From: Streptomyces griseoloalbus
GTDB taxonomy: Bacteria; Actinomycetota; Actinomycetes; Streptomycetales; Streptomycetaceae
Direction: 5' to 3'
Assembly: GCA_014650015.1 (NCBI GenBank)
Contig: BMUD01000005.1
Location: 124,001 to 188,000, forward strand
DNA length: 64,000 nt
Within the stretch, counting starts at the first letter, position 1, and each line of letters begins with the position of its first letter. The notes beneath the pieces are model-generated. The model did not search any database, was not told the DNA's origin, and saw only the letters and a program-made list of their open reading frames with translations. Position numbers and translations under genes: made by a program. Shown here piece after piece: positions 24,573 through 35,712 of the stretch.

Positions 24573-26867
24573 ATGTCCCACGACGGCATCGGCCCGCGCG
24601 CGGTCATGCGCGCGGCCGCCTTCCTCACGGCGGGCGTCCTCGCGGTGCCCGCGCTGGCCGGATGCGGCTCCGACGACCCCGCGGGCAAGCCCCTGGCCAC
24701 AGGGGACATCGGGCGCGCCGACCGGGCCCGGGTCGCCGACGGGGGCACCCTGCGCTGGGCCGTGGACACCGCCCCGGCCACCCTGAACACCTTCCAGTCG
24801 GACGCCGACGCCACCACCACCCGGATCGCGCAGGCCGTCCTGCCGTCGCTGTACCGGATGGACAGCCGGGGCCGGCCGGTGCGCAACCCCGACTACCTGG
24901 AGTCCGCCGAGGTCGTCGAGACCGAGCCCAAGCAGGTCGTCCTGTACAAGCTCAACCAGCAGGCCGTCTGGAGCGACGGCCGCGAGATCGGCGCCGCCGA
25001 CTTCGCCGCCCAGTGGCGCGCCCTGTCCGGCAAGGACACCGCCTACTGGACCGCCCGCAACGCGGGCTACGACCGCATCGAGAAGATCGAGCGGGGCAAG
25101 GGGAACCTCGAGGTCAAGGTCACCTTCAGCCGCCCCTACGCCGACTGGCGGTCACTGTTCACCCCGCTGTACCCGAAGGACGTCATGGGCACCCCGGACT
25201 CCTTCAACGACGGGGCGCGCAAGAAGCTCAAGGTCACCGCCGGGCCCTTCACGGTGAAGAAGGTCGACGGCAAGGAGGACGAGGTCACCCTCACCCGCAG
25301 CGTGCGCTGGTGGGGCGACCCGGCGAAGCTCTCGACGATCGTGCTGCGCGCCGTCCCCCGCGACAAGCGGATCTCCGCGCTCGCCGCCGGCACCGTCGAC
25401 CTGGCCGAGATCGACCCCTCGGCCGTCCGCCGCATCACCGCCGCCGCGCTCGAGCAGAGCGCGAGCAGCCCTCTCATGGGCCCCGGCGCCAAGCGGTCGG
25501 CCGCGGACGACCTGCGCTCCTGGGCGATCGCCAACGGCTCCGACGAGGAGGCCGCCGACGAGGAGATCTCCGCCCGCGAGAAGCTGCGCGGGAAGACCGC
25601 GAAGTACGCCCGTCAGCAGAAGGCCCTCGGCGGCTTCGAGGTGCGCAAGTCCCTGGAGCCCGCCTACACCCAGCTCGCCCTCAACGGCGCCGACGGTCCC
25701 CTCGCCGACGAGCGGGTCCGCCGTGCCGTGGCCCGCGCCCTGGACCGGAAGGCCATCGCCGAGGCGGTCCTGGAACCGCTCGGACTGCCCGCCCAGCCCG
25801 TCGGCAGCCATCTCGCGCTGTCCGGCCAGGCCGCCTACGCCGACAACAGCGGCGCCCTCGGCCGGCAGGACACCAAGGAGGCCCGGGCGCTGCTCGCGGA
25901 CGCCGGCTGGGTGCCGGGCGGGCGGGTCGAGGAGAAGAAGGAGGAGGGCGAGAAGGCGGCCGGCTCGCAGGGGGAGAAGGACGGCGGCTCCGAGGAGGAC
26001 TCCGAGACCGGGTCCGAGGGCGGCGACGACGGCACGTACATCGTCGGCGAGGACAACGAGGAGGGCGGGGACGACAAGGAAGGCGGCGACAGCGGGGAGA
26101 ACGGCGACAGCGGGGAGAACGGAGACAGCGGCGCCGACGGCGGGGAAGGCGGCGGCGACAACAAGGCGCCGCAGGACTCCGGCACCGGTACCCAGCACCT
26201 GGAGCAGGGCAGCGCCCCCGGCGCCTACGCCCCCAGGGGCACCGCGGCCCCGGCCCGGGCCGAGGCGGCCCCCGTCGCCAAGGACGGCAAGGCGCTCACC
26301 CTCCGCTTCGTCCTGCCCTCGGGGCCCGGCTCGGACACGCTGCGCACCGTGGCCGACCGGATCTCCACGATGCTGGAGCGGATCGGCATCCGCACGAAGA
26401 TCTCCAAGGTCGACGACGAGAGCTACTTCAAGGACCACATCGCCTCCGGCGAGTACGACCTCGCCCTGTACTCCTGGCCCGCGACCGCCTTCCCCGCCAC
26501 CGACGCCCGCCCCGTCTACGCCAAGCCGGTCCCGGGCGCCGACGGCTCGCTGAACGTGGAGCAGAACTACACCCGCGTCGGCACCGACCAGGTCGACCAG
26601 CTCTTCGACCAGGCCATCACCACGCTCGACGACTCCGAGCGCCGCTCCCTGCTCCGCAAGGCCGACTCCCGGATCTGGGCGGCGGCCGGTTCGATCCCCC
26701 TCTTCCAGCGCCCCCAGCTCACCGCGGCCCGCAAGAACCTGGCCAACGTCGGCGCGTTCGGCTTCCGCACCCCGGTGTACGAGGACATGGGCTTCCTGAA
26801 GAAGTCCGCGCAGGGACCGACGGGGGCGCCGGGTGCGAAGAGCGCCGAGCCGCCGGCCGGGGACTGA
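24573..26867 (+). CDS. family 5 (oligopeptide) substrate-binding lipoprotein with acidic insert
   Basis: 764 residues from ATG 24573 with CCCGGAGG upstream. The signal peptide ends in a lipobox, ALAGC (C31). The fold is an SBP_bac_5 protein: GTLRWAVDTAPATLN, LYKLNQQAVWSDGREI, then the RRAVARALDRKAIAEAVL hinge segment. Between about residues 452 and 570 a Gly/Asp/Glu/Ser-rich, highly acidic low-complexity stretch interrupts the domain before the last lobe (LRFVLPSGPGSDTL…). Family members usually have ~540-600 residues, so the insert explains the extra length. No permease or ATPase genes follow it, so it may serve the bldK-like transporter ~2.4 kb away or act as an orphan receptor. Confidence 0.85.
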   Translation: MSHDGIGPRAVMRAAAFLTAGVLAVPALAGCGSDDPAGKPLATGDIGRADRARVADGGTLRWAVDTAPATLNTFQSDADATTTRIAQAVLPSLYRMDSRGRPVRNPDYLESAEVVETEPKQVVLYKLNQQAVWSDGREIGAADFAAQWRALSGKDTAYWTARNAGYDRIEKIERGKGNLEVKVTFSRPYADWRSLFTPLYPKDVMGTPDSFNDGARKKLKVTAGPFTVKKVDGKEDEVTLTRSVRWWGDPAKLSTIVLRAVPRDKRISALAAGTVDLAEIDPSAVRRITAAALEQSASSPLMGPGAKRSAADDLRSWAIANGSDEEAADEEISAREKLRGKTAKYARQQKALGGFEVRKSLEPAYTQLALNGADGPLADERVRRAVARALDRKAIAEAVLEPLGLPAQPVGSHLALSGQAAYADNSGALGRQDTKEARALLADAGWVPGGRVEEKKEEGEKAAGSQGEKDGGSEEDSETGSEGGDDGTYIVGEDNEEGGDDKEGGDSGENGDSGENGDSGADGGEGGGDNKAPQDSGTGTQHLEQGSAPGAYAPRGTAAPARAEAAPVAKDGKALTLRFVLPSGPGSDTLRTVADRISTMLERIGIRTKISKVDDESYFKDHIASGEYDLALYSWPATAFPATDARPVYAKPVPGADGSLNVEQNYTRVGTDQVDQLFDQAITTLDDSERRSLLRKADSRIWAAAGSIPLFQRPQLTAARKNLANVGAFGFRTPVYEDMGFLKKSAQGPTGAPGAKSAEPPAGD

Positions 26868-26883
26868 CCGCCACGAGCACATG

Positions 26884-26924
26884 CGCCGAGCGGCACACCC
26901 GGGATCGGGGTGTGCCGCTCGGCG
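26884..26924. terminator. bidirectional terminator between lipoprotein gene and typA
   Basis: A perfect 17-bp inverted repeat (arms beginning CGCCGAGCGGC and ending GCCGCTCGGCG) with a 7-nt loop sits between two convergent genes. It could stop transcription from both sides. Confidence 0.85.
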
Positions 26925-26942
26925 TCCGTGGTCCGGCCGTGA

Positions 26943-28850
<1,908 letters not shown>

Positions 28851-29291
28851 ATAAGGCGTACTCCCGGAGTGCTGAGGAATGCCCCGCACGAGCGTCTGTG
28901 GTGTGCGGGCCCTGCCGGGCTGAACATGCCTCGGCCTCACCCCATGGTACGGGGCCGCCGCGAGGTCCGCCCTCGCGAGCCCATGGGCCTACTGTGACCC
29001 CCGGGAACCCCGAAGGGTCGTTCGCATATCGGTGCGCACGCGGACACGTTTCGGACATGTAAACAAAATGGTGTGGGCATTTGCCCGATTTGCCGGTTTG
29101 TCTCCAGAGGTGTCAAGCGCGCGCAGATGTCAATCTTTGCAATTTTTGCTCAAAATATGGACGGTAGGGAGATCCCTATGTCTTCCGCCCTTGACGCGCG
29201 TTGACTCGTTTGGCGAAAGTTCCCCCAAACCACAGAACCTGCCGGTATCTGTGCTGCGCTCAACTCTCCAACCCCCCGGGGGACGAACACG
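28851..29291. promoter_or_regulatory. 441-nt divergent control region between typA and the bldK-like operon
   Basis: No gene is credible here. The stretch 29050-29170 is unusually AT-rich for this genome (runs such as TTTGCAATTTTTGC and AAAATAT). TAGGGA-GA-TCCCTA at 29165-29178 is an inverted repeat. Two TTGAC boxes lie at about 29192 and 29202. These features suggest promoters and an operator for the peptide transporter operon; typA's promoter must be at the left end. Confidence 0.5.
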
Positions 29292-30338
29292 ATGACCAGT
29301 CCAATCAAGGCCGAGGACTCCGGGTCCGCGGCTGTCTTGGACCCTGAGCTCGCAGCGACCACCGAAAACGCGGTCGCCCAGGGCGAGAAGCAGCCCGAGG
29401 GTCGTTCCCCCGGCCAGTTGATGTGGCAGCGCTTCAAGCGCGACCGTACCGGAGTCGTTTCCGCGTGCGTAGTGATTTTTTTCTTCGTCGTCGCGGCGCT
29501 GGCTCCGCTCATCGCGAAGGTGTACGGCAAGAATCCCTACACGCTGTACGCGCAGGAGCCGGACTACCCGTTCCTCCTGGACGACTTCGCCATGCCCACC
29601 GGTTCCTTCGGCGGCATGTCGGGCGACTTCTGGTTCGGTGTGGAGCCCAAGCTCGGCCGTGACGTGTTCACGATGCTGCTGTACGGCATGCGCACCTCGC
29701 TGTACATGGCCGTGGTCGTCACGACACTGTGCGTGGTCACCGGCGTGATCATCGGCATGGTCATGGGCTACTTCGGCGGCCGGGTGGACTACTGGCTGGG
29801 CCGGGTCACCGACTTCTTCCTGGCCTTTCCGCAGCAGCTGTTCTTCATCGCCTTCATGCCGGTGGTGACCGCGATGTTCGTCTCCCCGCAGGACGAGACC
29901 CCCACCTACCTGCGGGCCGTGGCGATCATCCTGGTGATGTGGTTCCTCGGCTGGATGGGCCTGGCCCGTCTGGTGCGCAGTTCCGTTCTCTCGCTGGCTG
30001 ACAGGGAGTTCGTGGAGGCGGCCAAGGTGTCCGGGGCCTCTCCCTGGCGCATCGTGCGCAAGGAGATCCTGCCGAACATCGTCACGCCGATCCTGGTGCA
30101 GGCCACCTACATCCTCCCGAGCACGATCCTCACGATCGCCTTCCTCTCGTTCATCGGTGTCGGCTTCGTCGAGCCGACCCCCGACTGGGGCCGCATGTTC
30201 GCCATCGGCGCCGACGTCTACGAGCAGGACCCGATGTTCATGTTCTTCCCGGGCGCGGCGCTGGTGATCTTCGTCCTCTCCTTCAACCTTCTCGGAGACT
30301 CCGTCCGGGACGCATTCGACCCCAAGACCGGACGCTAA
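29292..30338 (+). CDS. bldKA: oligopeptide ABC transporter permease, bldKA-like
   Basis: 348 residues. It is a DppC/OppC-type inner-membrane permease: cytosolic N-tail, one helix (~53-75), a periplasmic-side loop with YGKNPYTLYAQEPDYPF, then five helices. The EAA loop is visible in EAAKVSGASPWRIVRKEILPN, which contacts the ATPases. First gene of a five-gene set with binding protein, second permease and two ATPases, the order I recall for bldKA-E of S. coelicolor (SCO5112-5116) directly after typA. There BldK imports an oligopeptide signal needed for aerial growth. The bldK name is assigned by synteny; the transported ligand is not seen. Confidence 0.87.
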   Translation: MTSPIKAEDSGSAAVLDPELAATTENAVAQGEKQPEGRSPGQLMWQRFKRDRTGVVSACVVIFFFVVAALAPLIAKVYGKNPYTLYAQEPDYPFLLDDFAMPTGSFGGMSGDFWFGVEPKLGRDVFTMLLYGMRTSLYMAVVVTTLCVVTGVIIGMVMGYFGGRVDYWLGRVTDFFLAFPQQLFFIAFMPVVTAMFVSPQDETPTYLRAVAIILVMWFLGWMGLARLVRSSVLSLADREFVEAAKVSGASPWRIVRKEILPNIVTPILVQATYILPSTILTIAFLSFIGVGFVEPTPDWGRMFAIGADVYEQDPMFMFFPGAALVIFVLSFNLLGDSVRDAFDPKTGR

Positions 30339-30438
30339 CCGTCCATTGGTGGTGGGGGAGCTGCCGCCCCCGTGCCGGGTGACCGGACCGTCAGGCAGCA
30401 CTCGTGGACAACAAATGACAGGTAGGTGCATCGGCATC

Positions 30439-32241
30439 ATGAAGCCCATCAGAACCCGCACCGTGCGCGCCATCGCCGTGGCCATCGTGGCCGGCTCGCT
30501 GGCGCTCACCGGCTGCTCCGGCGACAACGGCGGCGGCAGCAAGGGCAAGGACGACTCCAAGTCCCAGAAGGACGCTGCCGAGCAGCAGGACCCTGTCGCC
30601 TACGGTGACGCGGCCGCCTCCAACGGCCCCGCCGAGGAGGTCGCCGGGGCCAAGTCCGGTGGCTTCATCAACGTCTACATGCAGTCGGACCTGTCCCACA
30701 TGGACCCGGGCCAGATCTACGTCAGCGACGCCGGCCAGTTCTCCAACCTGGTCCACCGCGGTCTGACCAACTTCCACGAGGACGAGGAGGGCAACCTCAC
30801 CGTCGTCGGTGACGTCGCCACCGACTCCGGCCAGTCCTCCGACGGCGGCAAGACCTGGACGTACAAGCTCAAGGACGGCGTCAAGGACGAGGACGGCAAC
30901 GAGATCACCTCGGCCGACGTCCGCCACACCATCGAGCGCCAGTACTCGAAGGTCATCTTCGACGGTCCGACCTACGTCCAGACCTGGCTGTCGGGCCCGG
31001 AGTACCGCAAGGAACTGCCGGACGGCCCCTACAAGGGCAAGCACCTGCCGGACTCCGTGCTGGAGACCCCGGACGACAAGACGATCGTCTTCCACTTCGA
31101 CCAGCCGCGCCCGGACCTCCCGCAGGCCCTGGCCATGGCCGGCTACGCCATCGTGCCCGAGAAGCAGGACACGAAGGAGAAGTACGACGACGCCCCGGCG
31201 GCGCTCGGCCCCTACAAGATCGCCGAGTACAAGGCCGGCAAGTCGATGAAGCTGGTCAAGAACGACCAGTGGGACCCGAAGACGGACTCGGTGCGCCACC
31301 AGTACGTCGACGGTTACAACTTCACCAGCACCATCGACCAGCCCAGCCAGACCAAGCGTCTGATCGCCGACCAGGGCGAGGCCAAGAACGCCATCCAGTT
31401 CACGGACTCGGTGGACCCGGCCCAGATGTCCACGGTCATCGGCGACGCGGCGACCAAGAAGCGCACCATCCAGGGCTACCAGCCCTACGTGTGGCAGCTG
31501 ACCTTCAACCTTGACCGGATGAAGGACAAGAAGATCCGCGACGCGATCACGTACGCGATCCCGAACCAGTCCATGGTCCAGGCGGACGGCGGCCGCTACG
31601 GCGGTGAGATCGCCGGCGGTCTGCTCGCCCCGACCCTGCCGGGCTTCGACGGGACGTACGACCCGTTCGGCAAGCTGAAGAAGCCCAACGGCGACCCGGA
31701 GAAGGCCAAGCAGCTGCTGAAGGAGGCGGGTGTCAAGGAGGGCACGAAGCTCACCTACGCCTACTCCAACACCCCGCGCGGCCAGGCGCAGATGGTCATC
31801 ATCAAGGACGCGCTCAACAAGATCGGCTTCGACATCCAGGCGAAGGAGATCGACCGGGCCAGCTTCTACGAGCAGGTCGGCAAGCTGAAGAACCCGTACG
31901 ACCTGTACATGACCGGCTGGGGCCAGGACTGGCCGTCCCCGTCCACGGTCATCACCCCCGTCTACGACGGCACGCAGGTCCAGGACGGTGCGTCGAACTA
32001 CTCGCACATCGACGACGCTCAGGTCAACGAGCTGATCGAGAAGGCCCTGACGCAGCAGCCGGAGGAGGCCGCCAAGACCTGGGAGCAGGCTCACCACCGC
32101 ATCGTGGAGGAGATCAACCCGGCTGCCCCGGTCTACTACTCGAAGCAGATCCAGCTCTACGGATCGAACATCGGTGGCGCCAAGTACAGCAACGAGTCGA
32201 GCTACATCGACATCAACGACCTGTACCTGAAGCAGCCGTAA
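30439..32241 (+). CDS. bldKB: oligopeptide-binding lipoprotein, bldKB-like
   Basis: 600 residues from ATG 30439, preceded by AGGTAGG; an ATG at 30415 would add eight residues before the signal peptide. The lipobox is LALTGC (C26). It is an SBP_bac_5 protein throughout: MDPGQIYVSDAGQF, WTYKLKDGVKDEDG, RDAITYAIPNQSM and NPYDLYMTGWGQDWPSP, which shapes the peptide pocket. A Lys/Asp-rich linker follows the lipid anchor. It captures extracellular peptides for the adjacent permeases. The stem-loop after it may help raise its transcript over downstream genes. Confidence 0.9.
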   Translation: MKPIRTRTVRAIAVAIVAGSLALTGCSGDNGGGSKGKDDSKSQKDAAEQQDPVAYGDAAASNGPAEEVAGAKSGGFINVYMQSDLSHMDPGQIYVSDAGQFSNLVHRGLTNFHEDEEGNLTVVGDVATDSGQSSDGGKTWTYKLKDGVKDEDGNEITSADVRHTIERQYSKVIFDGPTYVQTWLSGPEYRKELPDGPYKGKHLPDSVLETPDDKTIVFHFDQPRPDLPQALAMAGYAIVPEKQDTKEKYDDAPAALGPYKIAEYKAGKSMKLVKNDQWDPKTDSVRHQYVDGYNFTSTIDQPSQTKRLIADQGEAKNAIQFTDSVDPAQMSTVIGDAATKKRTIQGYQPYVWQLTFNLDRMKDKKIRDAITYAIPNQSMVQADGGRYGGEIAGGLLAPTLPGFDGTYDPFGKLKKPNGDPEKAKQLLKEAGVKEGTKLTYAYSNTPRGQAQMVIIKDALNKIGFDIQAKEIDRASFYEQVGKLKNPYDLYMTGWGQDWPSPSTVITPVYDGTQVQDGASNYSHIDDAQVNELIEKALTQQPEEAAKTWEQAHHRIVEEINPAAPVYYSKQIQLYGSNIGGAKYSNESSYIDINDLYLKQP

Positions 32242-32258
32242 TCCGTCAGCTCGGCTGA

Positions 32259-32296
32259 CCGCGGGGGTGTGCGCCAGGCGGAGCGCACCCCCGCGG
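32259..32296 (+). terminator. intra-operon stem-loop after bldKB-like gene
   Basis: CCGCGGGGGTG…GCGC pairs with GCGCACCCCCGCGG across a short loop, with a two-base bulge. It lies in the 104-nt gap between the binding-protein gene and the next permease. Such hairpins often stabilise the upstream mRNA or attenuate read-through, giving more binding protein than permease. Confidence 0.6.
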
Positions 32297-32345
32297 ACGG
32301 TACCCCCGCCCTGCCGCCGCGTTTCGAAGAGAGCATCCACCCGCC

Positions 32346-33323
32346 ATGCTTCAGTTCCTCATCCGCAGGCTGATCGGCGCCTTCGTCATCATGTTCCTGA
32401 TCGGCGCCTTCACGTTCTTCCTGTTCTATACGATCCCGCAGGACTTCGCTGCGCTGTCCTGCGGCAAGAACTGCTCCCCCGAGAACCTCGCGGTGATCCG
32501 TGAGAACCTGGGCCTGGACAAGCCCATCACCACGCAGTTCTGGGAGTTCATGTCGGGCATCGTGGCCGGCCGCGACTTCCCGCAGGGGCACTGCTCCGCG
32601 CCGTGCCTGGGTGTCTCCTTCGACAGCGGCAACTTCGTGTGGGACTCCATCGTCGACCGCTTCCCGCTGACGCTGTCCCTGACCGTCGGCGGTCTGGTGA
32701 TCTTCCTGACGCTGGGCCTCGGCTCGGGTCTGCTCGCCGCGTGGAAGCGCGGCACGGTGGTCGACAAGCTCGTCAGCGGCGCCTCGATCGTGCTCAGCTC
32801 GTTCCAGATCTACTTCCTCGGCCCGATCGCCCTCGGCATCCTGGTGTACAGCTCGGGCCTGATGGAGAACCCGAAGTACCATCCGTTCACCGAGAACCCG
32901 GCCACCTGGGCCCTCGGCCTGCTCATCCCCTGGCTGGTGATGGCCACCATCTTCACCGCCCAGTACACGCGTATGTCCCGCTCGACCATGATCGAGCAAC
33001 TGCAGGAGGAGCACGTCCGCACCGCGCGCGCCAAGGGCATGAGGCAGCGGTACGTCTTCTTCCGTTATGCCTGGCGTGGTTCGCTCATCCCGATGGTCAC
33101 GATCCTCGGTATGGACCTCAGCGCGCTGCTGTCCGGCGCGGTGGTCACGGAGTTCACGTTCGACCTGGCCGGCATCGGCCGCCTCGCGGTCGACTCGTCG
33201 CTGACGAAGGACCTGCCGGTGACCATGGGCGTCATGCTGTTCGGGGCCTTCTTCATCCTGATCCTGAACATCATCGTCGACCTCGCGTACGCCTACATCG
33301 ACCCGCGCGTGCGGCTCAGCTAG
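32346..33323 (+). CDS. bldKC: oligopeptide ABC transporter permease, bldKC-like
   Basis: 325 residues, DppB/OppB type: an N-terminal helix (IRRLIGAFVIMFLIGAFTFF), an external loop containing paired Cys (SCGKNC, CSAPC), then five helices. The EAA motif is EHVRTARAKGMRQRYVFFRYAWRGSLIP, which docks to the ATPase. It pairs with the first permease to form the channel. It is separated from the binding-protein gene by a hairpin and from the ATPase gene by 10 nt. Confidence 0.9.
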   Translation: MLQFLIRRLIGAFVIMFLIGAFTFFLFYTIPQDFAALSCGKNCSPENLAVIRENLGLDKPITTQFWEFMSGIVAGRDFPQGHCSAPCLGVSFDSGNFVWDSIVDRFPLTLSLTVGGLVIFLTLGLGSGLLAAWKRGTVVDKLVSGASIVLSSFQIYFLGPIALGILVYSSGLMENPKYHPFTENPATWALGLLIPWLVMATIFTAQYTRMSRSTMIEQLQEEHVRTARAKGMRQRYVFFRYAWRGSLIPMVTILGMDLSALLSGAVVTEFTFDLAGIGRLAVDSSLTKDLPVTMGVMLFGAFFILILNIIVDLAYAYIDPRVRLS

Positions 33324-33333
33324 GAGAAACACC

Positions 33334-34395
33334 GTGACCACACTGACCAAGACCGAAGGCGAGAAGGCCCCGACCGGGCCGGACTCCTTCCTCTCGGTCC
33401 GCGACCTGCGGGTGCGGTTCTCCACCGAGGACGGCATCGTCAAGGCGGTCGACGGGCTGTCCTTCGACGTCGAACGCGGCAAGACCCTCGGCATCGTGGG
33501 CGAGTCGGGTTCCGGCAAGTCCGTCACCAACCTGACGGTGCTCGGCCTGCACAACCCCAAGACCACCACCGTCGAGGGCGAGATCGTCCTCGACGGGCAG
33601 GAGCTGGTCACCGCCTCCGAGAAGGAGATGGAGAAGCTCCGCGGCAACAAGGTCGCGATGATCTTCCAGGACCCGCTGACGGCGCTCTCGCCGTACTACA
33701 CGGTGGGCCGGCAGATCGCCGAGCCGTTCATGAAGCACACCGGCGCCTCCAAGAAGGAGGCGCGGGAGCGGGCGATCGAGATGCTGACCAAGGTCGGCAT
33801 CCCGCAGCCCAAGTCCCGGGTGGACGACTACCCGCACCAGTTCTCCGGCGGTATGCGCCAGCGCGCCATGATCGCCATGGCGCTGGTCTGCGACCCCGAC
33901 CTGCTGATCGCGGACGAGCCGACCACGGCCCTGGACGTGACGGTCCAGGCGCAGATCCTCGACCTGCTCAAGGACCTCCAGCAGGAGTTCGGCTCCGCGA
34001 TCGTCTTCATCACCCACGACCTCGGCGTCATCTCCGACATGGCCGACGACCTGCTGGTGATGTACTCGGGCCGGGCCGTGGAGCGCGGTGGCGTCCGCGA
34101 GGTGCTGCGCGAGCCCAGGCACCCCTACACCTGGGGCCTGCTCAGCTCGATGCCGCGGCTCGGCGGCGACACCTCGCAGGCGCTGAACCCGATCCCCGGG
34201 TCTCCGCCCAGCCTGCTGAACCCGCCCTCCGGCTGCCCCTTCCACCCGCGCTGCGCCTTCACCGGCGAGGTGGGGGGCGACCGGTGCAGCACCGAGCGCC
34301 CGCCGCTCGGCGAGGGCCGCGCCGCCGCCTGCCATCTGACGGCGGAGCAGAAGCAGACCATCTTCTTCGACACGATCCAGCCCCGGCTGCGCTAG
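33334..34395 (+). CDS. bldKD: oligopeptide ABC transporter ATPase, bldKD-like
   Basis: 353 residues from GTG with AGGAGAAAC upstream. Walker A GESGSGKS (~55-62), signature FSGGMRQR (~170) and Walker [13 protein letters not shown] (~190), then the OppD/DppD C-terminal extension with [21 protein letters not shown], whose Cys cluster can bind an iron-sulfur centre in this family. It energises peptide import together with the next gene product at the cytoplasmic face. Operonic, 10 nt from the permease and 15 nt from the next ATPase gene. Confidence 0.93.
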   Translation: MTTLTKTEGEKAPTGPDSFLSVRDLRVRFSTEDGIVKAVDGLSFDVERGKTLGIVGESGSGKSVTNLTVLGLHNPKTTTVEGEIVLDGQELVTASEKEMEKLRGNKVAMIFQDPLTALSPYYTVGRQIAEPFMKHTGASKKEARERAIEMLTKVGIPQPKSRVDDYPHQFSGGMRQRAMIAMALVCDPDLLIADEPTTALDVTVQAQILDLLKDLQQEFGSAIVFITHDLGVISDMADDLLVMYSGRAVERGGVREVLREPRHPYTWGLLSSMPRLGGDTSQALNPIPGSPPSLLNPPSGCPFHPRCAFTGEVGGDRCSTERPPLGEGRAAACHLTAEQKQTIFFDTIQPRLR

Positions 34396-34410
34396 GGAGA
34401 GATCCGAGAC

Positions 34411-35526
34411 ATGAGCGACAACCTCACCCTCCCGGCACAGCAGGGCTCCACCGGAGCGTCCACCGAGGCGCTGCTGACGGTGGAGGGCCTGACCAAACAC
34501 TTCCCGATCTACGGCGGCTTCCCGATCAAACGGAAGGTCGGCGCCGTGCAGGCCGTCGACGACGTCGACCTGACCGTCGGCGTCGGCGAGAGCGTCGGCC
34601 TGGTGGGTGAGTCGGGCTGCGGCAAGTCGACCACCGGCCGGCTCATCACCCGGCTCCTGGAGCCGACCGGCGGCAAGATCACGTACGCGGGCCAGGACAT
34701 CACGCACGCCTCGCGCAGGCAGATGGCGTCCGTGCGGTCCGAGATCCAGATGATCTTCCAGGACCCGTACTCCTCGCTGAACCCGCGGCAGACCGTCGGC
34801 ACGATCATCAAGTCGCCGATGGAGGTCAACGGGATCGACCCGGCGGGCGGCCGGGAGAAGAAGGTGCGCGAGCTCCTCGAGCTCGTCGGCCTCAACCCCG
34901 AGCACTACAACCGCTTCCCGCACGAGTTCTCCGGCGGTCAGCGCCAGCGCATCGGCGTCGCCCGCGCCCTCGCGCTCAACCCGAAGCTGATCGTGGCGGA
35001 CGAGCCGGTCTCGGCGCTGGACGTGTCGATCCAGGCGCAGGTCGTCAACCTGCTGCAGAAGGTCCAGGAAGAGCTGGGCATCGCCTTCCTGTTCATCGCC
35101 CACGACCTGGCGGTGGTCCGGCACTTCTCGCAGCGCGTGGCCGTGATGTACCTCGGCAAGGTGGTCGAGGTCGGCGACCGGGACTCCATCTACAACCGGC
35201 CCCGGCACCCCTACACCCACGCCCTGCTGTCGGCCGTGCCCGAGGTGGCCATGGACGACGAGACCGAGAACCGGGAACGCATCCGGCTCGCCGGTGACGT
35301 GCCCTCGCCGATCATGCCGCCGTCCGGCTGCCGCTTCCGCACCCGCTGCTGGAAGGCGCAGGACAAGTGCGCCACCGAGGAGCCGCCGCTCCTGCAGATC
35401 TCCGGCAACCGTGAGGGCCACCTGACGGCCTGCCACTTCCCGGAGGACCCGAGCACCGAGGCCCGTACCGAGGACGTCGTCCTCGACCCGGCGCTGAAGG
35501 CCCTGGAGGACGTCGAGAAGGACTGA
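34411..35526 (+). CDS. bldKE: oligopeptide ABC transporter ATPase, bldKE-like
   Basis: 371 residues. Walker [10 protein letters not shown] (~66), signature FSGGQRQR (~173), Walker [13 protein letters not shown] (~193), and an OppF-type C-terminal end with [17 protein letters not shown]. It forms a heterodimer with the OppD-like subunit. It has an N-terminal extension of ~20 residues before the nucleotide domain. It is the last gene of the first peptide-transport operon, followed by a strong hairpin. Confidence 0.93.
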   Translation: MSDNLTLPAQQGSTGASTEALLTVEGLTKHFPIYGGFPIKRKVGAVQAVDDVDLTVGVGESVGLVGESGCGKSTTGRLITRLLEPTGGKITYAGQDITHASRRQMASVRSEIQMIFQDPYSSLNPRQTVGTIIKSPMEVNGIDPAGGREKKVRELLELVGLNPEHYNRFPHEFSGGQRQRIGVARALALNPKLIVADEPVSALDVSIQAQVVNLLQKVQEELGIAFLFIAHDLAVVRHFSQRVAVMYLGKVVEVGDRDSIYNRPRHPYTHALLSAVPEVAMDDETENRERIRLAGDVPSPIMPPSGCRFRTRCWKAQDKCATEEPPLLQISGNREGHLTACHFPEDPSTEARTEDVVLDPALKALEDVEKD

Positions 35527-35541
35527 CACCTCGTCGGACGC

Positions 35542-35584
35542 GGCGGCTGCCGTACGCCTCCCCGTGAGGCGGACGGCAGCCGCC
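35542..35584 (+). terminator. terminator of the bldK-like operon
   Basis: GGCGGCTGCCGT and ACGGCAGCCGCC form a perfect 12-bp stem, extended inside by CGCCTC/GAGGCG, with a CCCGT loop. It lies 15 nt after the last stop. No T run follows. Confidence 0.88.
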
Positions 35585-35605
35585 GCTCGTTCGGCTGCTT
35601 CATAC

Positions 35606-35646
35606 GTACATATGGCTGGTGTCGGCCCCGTACAGGTGCCGTACAT
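35606..35646 (+). promoter_or_regulatory. three GTACA elements upstream of second peptide operon
   Basis: GTACA occurs at 35606, 35630 and 35641. The latter two lie in CCGTACAGGTG / CCGTACATGTG direct repeats exactly 11 bp apart, one helical turn. They precede the lipoprotein start by ~67-107 nt, a position suited to an activator or repressor site. No known factor is assigned. Confidence 0.35.
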
Positions 35647-35712
35647 GTGCGCTGGGCCCCCTTTGTGCCGATATTGGCGTGAAGGGTCAGCGCACGTACG
35701 AGGAGGCACCCC

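Noticed and set aside
29032-29295. 87-codon frame in the leader of the bldK-like operon
   Set aside because: It has no ribosome site, overlaps the AT-rich control region and the bldKA start, and its product has no domain.
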